17,583 nt of DNA from IIICB1 sp035968095 (GTDB lineage: Bacteria; Cyanobacteriota; Cyanobacteriia; Cyanobacteriales; SIO1D9), in contig JAWQFW010000094.1 of NCBI GenBank assembly GCA_035968095.1, positions 1-17,583 on the forward strand. The letters run 5' to 3'. This document shows, one piece after another, positions 15,534 to 17,583 of the stretch (positions are counted from its first letter, which is position 1; every line of letters begins with the position of its first letter). The position numbers and the translations under genes are program-made. Below the pieces are notes generated by a model. That model was not told the origin of the DNA. It made no database searches and was given only the letters and a program-made list of their open reading frames with translations.

Positions 15534-15611
15534 TTTTAGGAACAGGATTACCTAATTTGCGATTATTTTAGCCTAGATTTTCTTTGAAGCTGTTATTTCC
15601 GCGCCAATGAC

Positions 15612-16097
15612 ATGAATACTCCATCTCCCTCTGAGCCAAATCCCGATCTGACTAGCAACCAAGATCGGGAAATCTCTCTCGAAATTGTTCAAGAACAATA
15701 CTTGAAACTGAAGCTTAATGTTGAGGAACTCGAAACGAAGGTAACTCAAATCCGTGGGTTACTTCAAACTTTGGTAGTTGGTTTGGTAATTGCTGTGTTG
15801 TTAGCAATTGGTATTTCTGGCTGGTTTGCTTATCGCTTACTTTTACAAGAACAAATTTCTCAACGTGAGATTGAACAGTCAGCAACAGAAAATGCGGCAA
15901 TCCTCGAACAAATTGAGGAGATGGAGGCTCAGTTACAGCGCCAGAAAAAACAGTTAGAAACCTTTCGCGCCGAAGTACCAGAGGAGTTGGAAACTTTAAG
16001 TGATACAGTTCAAGCGAATCAGCGTCAGTTACAACTTTTGCGATCGCGTCTCGAACAAGTGGAACCAGATTCAGCTTCTGGACAAACTAACAATTAA
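15612..16097 (+). CDS. Single-pass membrane protein with flanking coiled coils, function unknown
   Basis: A 161-residue protein with a polar Pro/Ser/Asn-rich N-terminus (1-20), a short heptad-like helix (about 24-48), one transmembrane helix (about 51-75) and a long coiled coil (about 78-150, rich in Glu, Gln, Leu and Arg) before a disordered tail. I do not recognise a family; this architecture is typical of structural or scaffolding membrane proteins. The ATG at 15612 is used because an ATG at 15607 in another frame stops after two codons. It lies 78 bp after the second MscS gene on the same strand and could be the third member of that operon, perhaps organising the channels (inference). Its stop codon lies 5 bp from the stop of the convergent gene, with no terminator between. 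Confidence 0.75.
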   Translation: MNTPSPSEPNPDLTSNQDREISLEIVQEQYLKLKLNVEELETKVTQIRGLLQTLVVGLVIAVLLAIGISGWFAYRLLLQEQISQREIEQSATENAAILEQIEEMEAQLQRQKKQLETFRAEVPEELETLSDTVQANQRQLQLLRSRLEQVEPDSASGQTNN

Positions 16098-16102
16098 AAG
16101 AT

Positions 16103-17422
16103 TTACGCACCAGAGTCTAAACGACGCTCCCATTCGGCATCAATTTGAGCGGAACGTTCAATTTCTTGGTCGAGTAAATCAGTTTCGGTAGAGTAGGTTA
16201 AATTCTCTTCTCCAATGACTTTCTCTGTGGCAAACTGACGGGCATAATTAATTTTTTGCTGTAAATGGCGATCGCCACTATTTAAGGCTAAAGCGCGAGT
16301 TTCTCGTTTTTGATTCCGAGTTTGTAGGCGCGAATTTTTCCACTGAATCCAGAAATAGCGTAACAAAGGTATGGTTAAAAATGCTGTTCCGTATCCGAGT
16401 AAGAGCCAGTAGATCGAATCCACAAAGGCTACTAATCCTCCGATTTGAGCCGCAATTTGACCATCTTGTAATAAAGAATTGAGTACCAAAGCGCCAATAA
16501 TATTCACAGCACCTAGTGCAGCCGCAGAGATCAGTTGTCCGCTTCCGGCTCGACTAAAGCGCCACAAATGTTCTTGAAGATATTCTGATACTGCAAGGAA
16601 AGATTGATTTTTTGCTGTGACTTGTAATTCAGGAAAATAGTAGATAATTTCTCCTTCTGGGGAAACTTCGGGATAGCCATTAAAGCGAGTTAACACTGGT
16701 AAAAGGGCATCTTCGTTGTCGCTGCGATTGTCGAAGTTATCTAAATAGGGAATGATTTGTTCGGCGACTACTGCACCTCGATGGTTACGAATTACTGCAC
16801 CTATTTGTTGCCAACGACGCGCTTCTAAGTCGGCGTTTGGGTTGCCGTCACCGAATAAAAACGAGAAGACGGCTTCGAGGAAGTTGAGTTCGTTTTCGTT
16901 GCTGGAACGACGATTTTGAGAACGTTGTCGCGATCGCGGCGAATAGTTGGGGTCAAAAAACCAGAAAATATCGGGTCCAATCCAGAAACGAGGGAAGAAG
17001 AAAATACCGCCGCCACCAGAGCGATTTCTGCTGCCGCCAGAGTTATTATCGCTGTCGCTAGCGCTAATAGTAATGATAATTATGGCGATCGCAGCAAAAA
17101 TTAGCACAATCGAAACAATTAAGATGATTCCGAAAGAAATCCGCATTAGGTAGAATAAAACCGCCCAAATTTTGTCCCACCATTCTTTCAGCCGTAACCG
17201 TAAGTATTTATTGCGGAGAATCGAGCGAAAGTTTTTCGGAAATAAATAAGCAATGTCTCCTGATTCTGCTACTTGCAGGTGTCCCCCAGCTTCGGATGCG
17301 AGGGCGAGTAATCCTTGCTGGGCTTGATTAATTTCTAATCCTGCTTGTGCAGCTACATCACCAACGGTGACACGATAATTTAGTTGTTCTACAGATTTGA
17401 TCAGGGCAGGATTGGGAGTCAT
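16103..17422 (-). CDS. Conserved-type cyanobacterial/plastid membrane protein with two winged-helix-like modules
   Basis: A 439-residue polytopic protein. Residues ~5-62 look like a winged-helix module (VTVGDVAAQAGLEINQAQQG ... GDIAYLFP). A long hydrophobic helix or helix pair follows at ~85-119. Next is a Ser/Gly/Arg/Asn-rich loop (~121-140 and 160-178) around an aromatic stretch FFFPRFWIGPDIFWFFDP. A second module (~201-266) again ends in G-E-I-I-Y-Y-F-P. Two more membrane helices lie at ~296-318 and ~325-356, then a charged helical tail. The layout resembles a cyanobacterial/chloroplast family of which I recall a plant member annotated, without strong support, as iron-sulfur-related; treat that as a hint only. 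AGGAG lies 5 bases before the ATG at 17420-17422. An IS605-type element ends 38 bp upstream and may have displaced its native promoter. Confidence 0.78.
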   Translation of the reverse strand: MTPNPALIKSVEQLNYRVTVGDVAAQAGLEINQAQQGLLALASEAGGHLQVAESGDIAYLFPKNFRSILRNKYLRLRLKEWWDKIWAVLFYLMRISFGIILIVSIVLIFAAIAIIIITISASDSDNNSGGSRNRSGGGGIFFFPRFWIGPDIFWFFDPNYSPRSRQRSQNRRSSNENELNFLEAVFSFLFGDGNPNADLEARRWQQIGAVIRNHRGAVVAEQIIPYLDNFDNRSDNEDALLPVLTRFNGYPEVSPEGEIIYYFPELQVTAKNQSFLAVSEYLQEHLWRFSRAGSGQLISAAALGAVNIIGALVLNSLLQDGQIAAQIGGLVAFVDSIYWLLLGYGTAFLTIPLLRYFWIQWKNSRLQTRNQKRETRALALNSGDRHLQQKINYARQFATEKVIGEENLTYSTETDLLDQEIERSAQIDAEWERRLDSGA

Positions 17423-17460
17423 GATCGCTCCTAGAAAATAAAATGCCTTCTGTTTCTAGT

Positions 17461-17583
17461 TTGACATCCTCACCGCCCTAAAAGGGACGGTGATTCCTAA
17501 ACCTTACGATTTAGGTTTCTGTTTCCTCGCAGTTGCCTTTACCGATTTACTCGGTTCGGGTCTTACACTCGCTCCACAGACTA
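17461..17583 (-). mobile_element. Right end of an IS200/IS605-family element (partial, rest outside window)
   Basis: Read leftward, this stretch has the typical layout of cyanobacterial tnpB-type (IS1341-like) element ends. A short open frame runs from the window edge to TAA at 17547-17549 (SLWSECKTRTE) and could be the tnpB C-terminus. Three small hairpins follow: ACCGA/TCGGT at 17541-17555, AAACCT/AGGTTT at 17499-17518, and CACCG...CGGTG at 17471-17492, a ~9-bp stem with a bulged A. The leftward strand ends GAGGATGTCAA, with the final TCAA (17461-17464) being the tetranucleotide at which such right ends are cut. This region also normally supplies the 3' scaffold of the TnpB guide RNA. No transposase domain is within the window, so completeness is unknown. 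Confidence 0.82.

Overview
The window is almost certainly cyanobacterial chromosome. The HIP1 palindrome GCGATCGC occurs about fifteen times, for example near 226, 1405, 2425, 6404, 8926, 13413, 16268 and 17083. Several genes are of cyanobacterial types: a DUF4347/DUF4114 giant surface protein, a TerB-like protein, a small 65-residue protein, and a 439-residue membrane protein that probably has plastid relatives. Most of the DNA is moderately AT-rich. I cannot name the genus.

Layout. Positions 1-2591 read leftward: rsmB (16S rRNA m5C methyltransferase), then a TerB-like protein, then a long gap, then the start of a small exported or lipoprotein-like gene cut by the window edge. From 2762 to 6990 the genes read rightward: an SDR oxidoreductase, catalase-peroxidase katG, and a VOC (glyoxalase-fold) protein. 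A strong bidirectional terminator near 7146-7173 separates these from a 1691-residue leftward gene. That gene encodes a DUF4347 head, a GGAI/FxxN beta-helix, eight cadherin/VCBS-like repeats (two encoded by apparently identical 294-bp units) and two DUF4114 domains. Its 5' side is a 497-bp AT-rich region with a duplicated segment, a strong hairpin terminator and a long start-less open frame. Next comes a small leftward 65-residue gene. Two rightward MscS-type channels and a one-TM coiled-coil protein follow (13257-16097). They meet, with only 5 bp between stop codons, a leftward 439-residue membrane protein (16103-17422). The right edge holds the end of an IS200/IS605-type element, inserted about 38 bp upstream of that gene.

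How the genes may work together. KatG detoxifies hydrogen peroxide. The MscS pair probably protects against osmotic downshock. The giant protein is probably a calcium-dependent surface or matrix adhesin. RsmB is housekeeping. I see no single pathway linking them. No rRNA, tRNA or CRISPR array is visible. I did not find a convincing new multi-gene system. The most interesting points are the architecture and recent repeat expansion of the giant protein, the unusual region upstream of it, and the IS605 end whose predicted guide would match DNA just upstream of a host gene.
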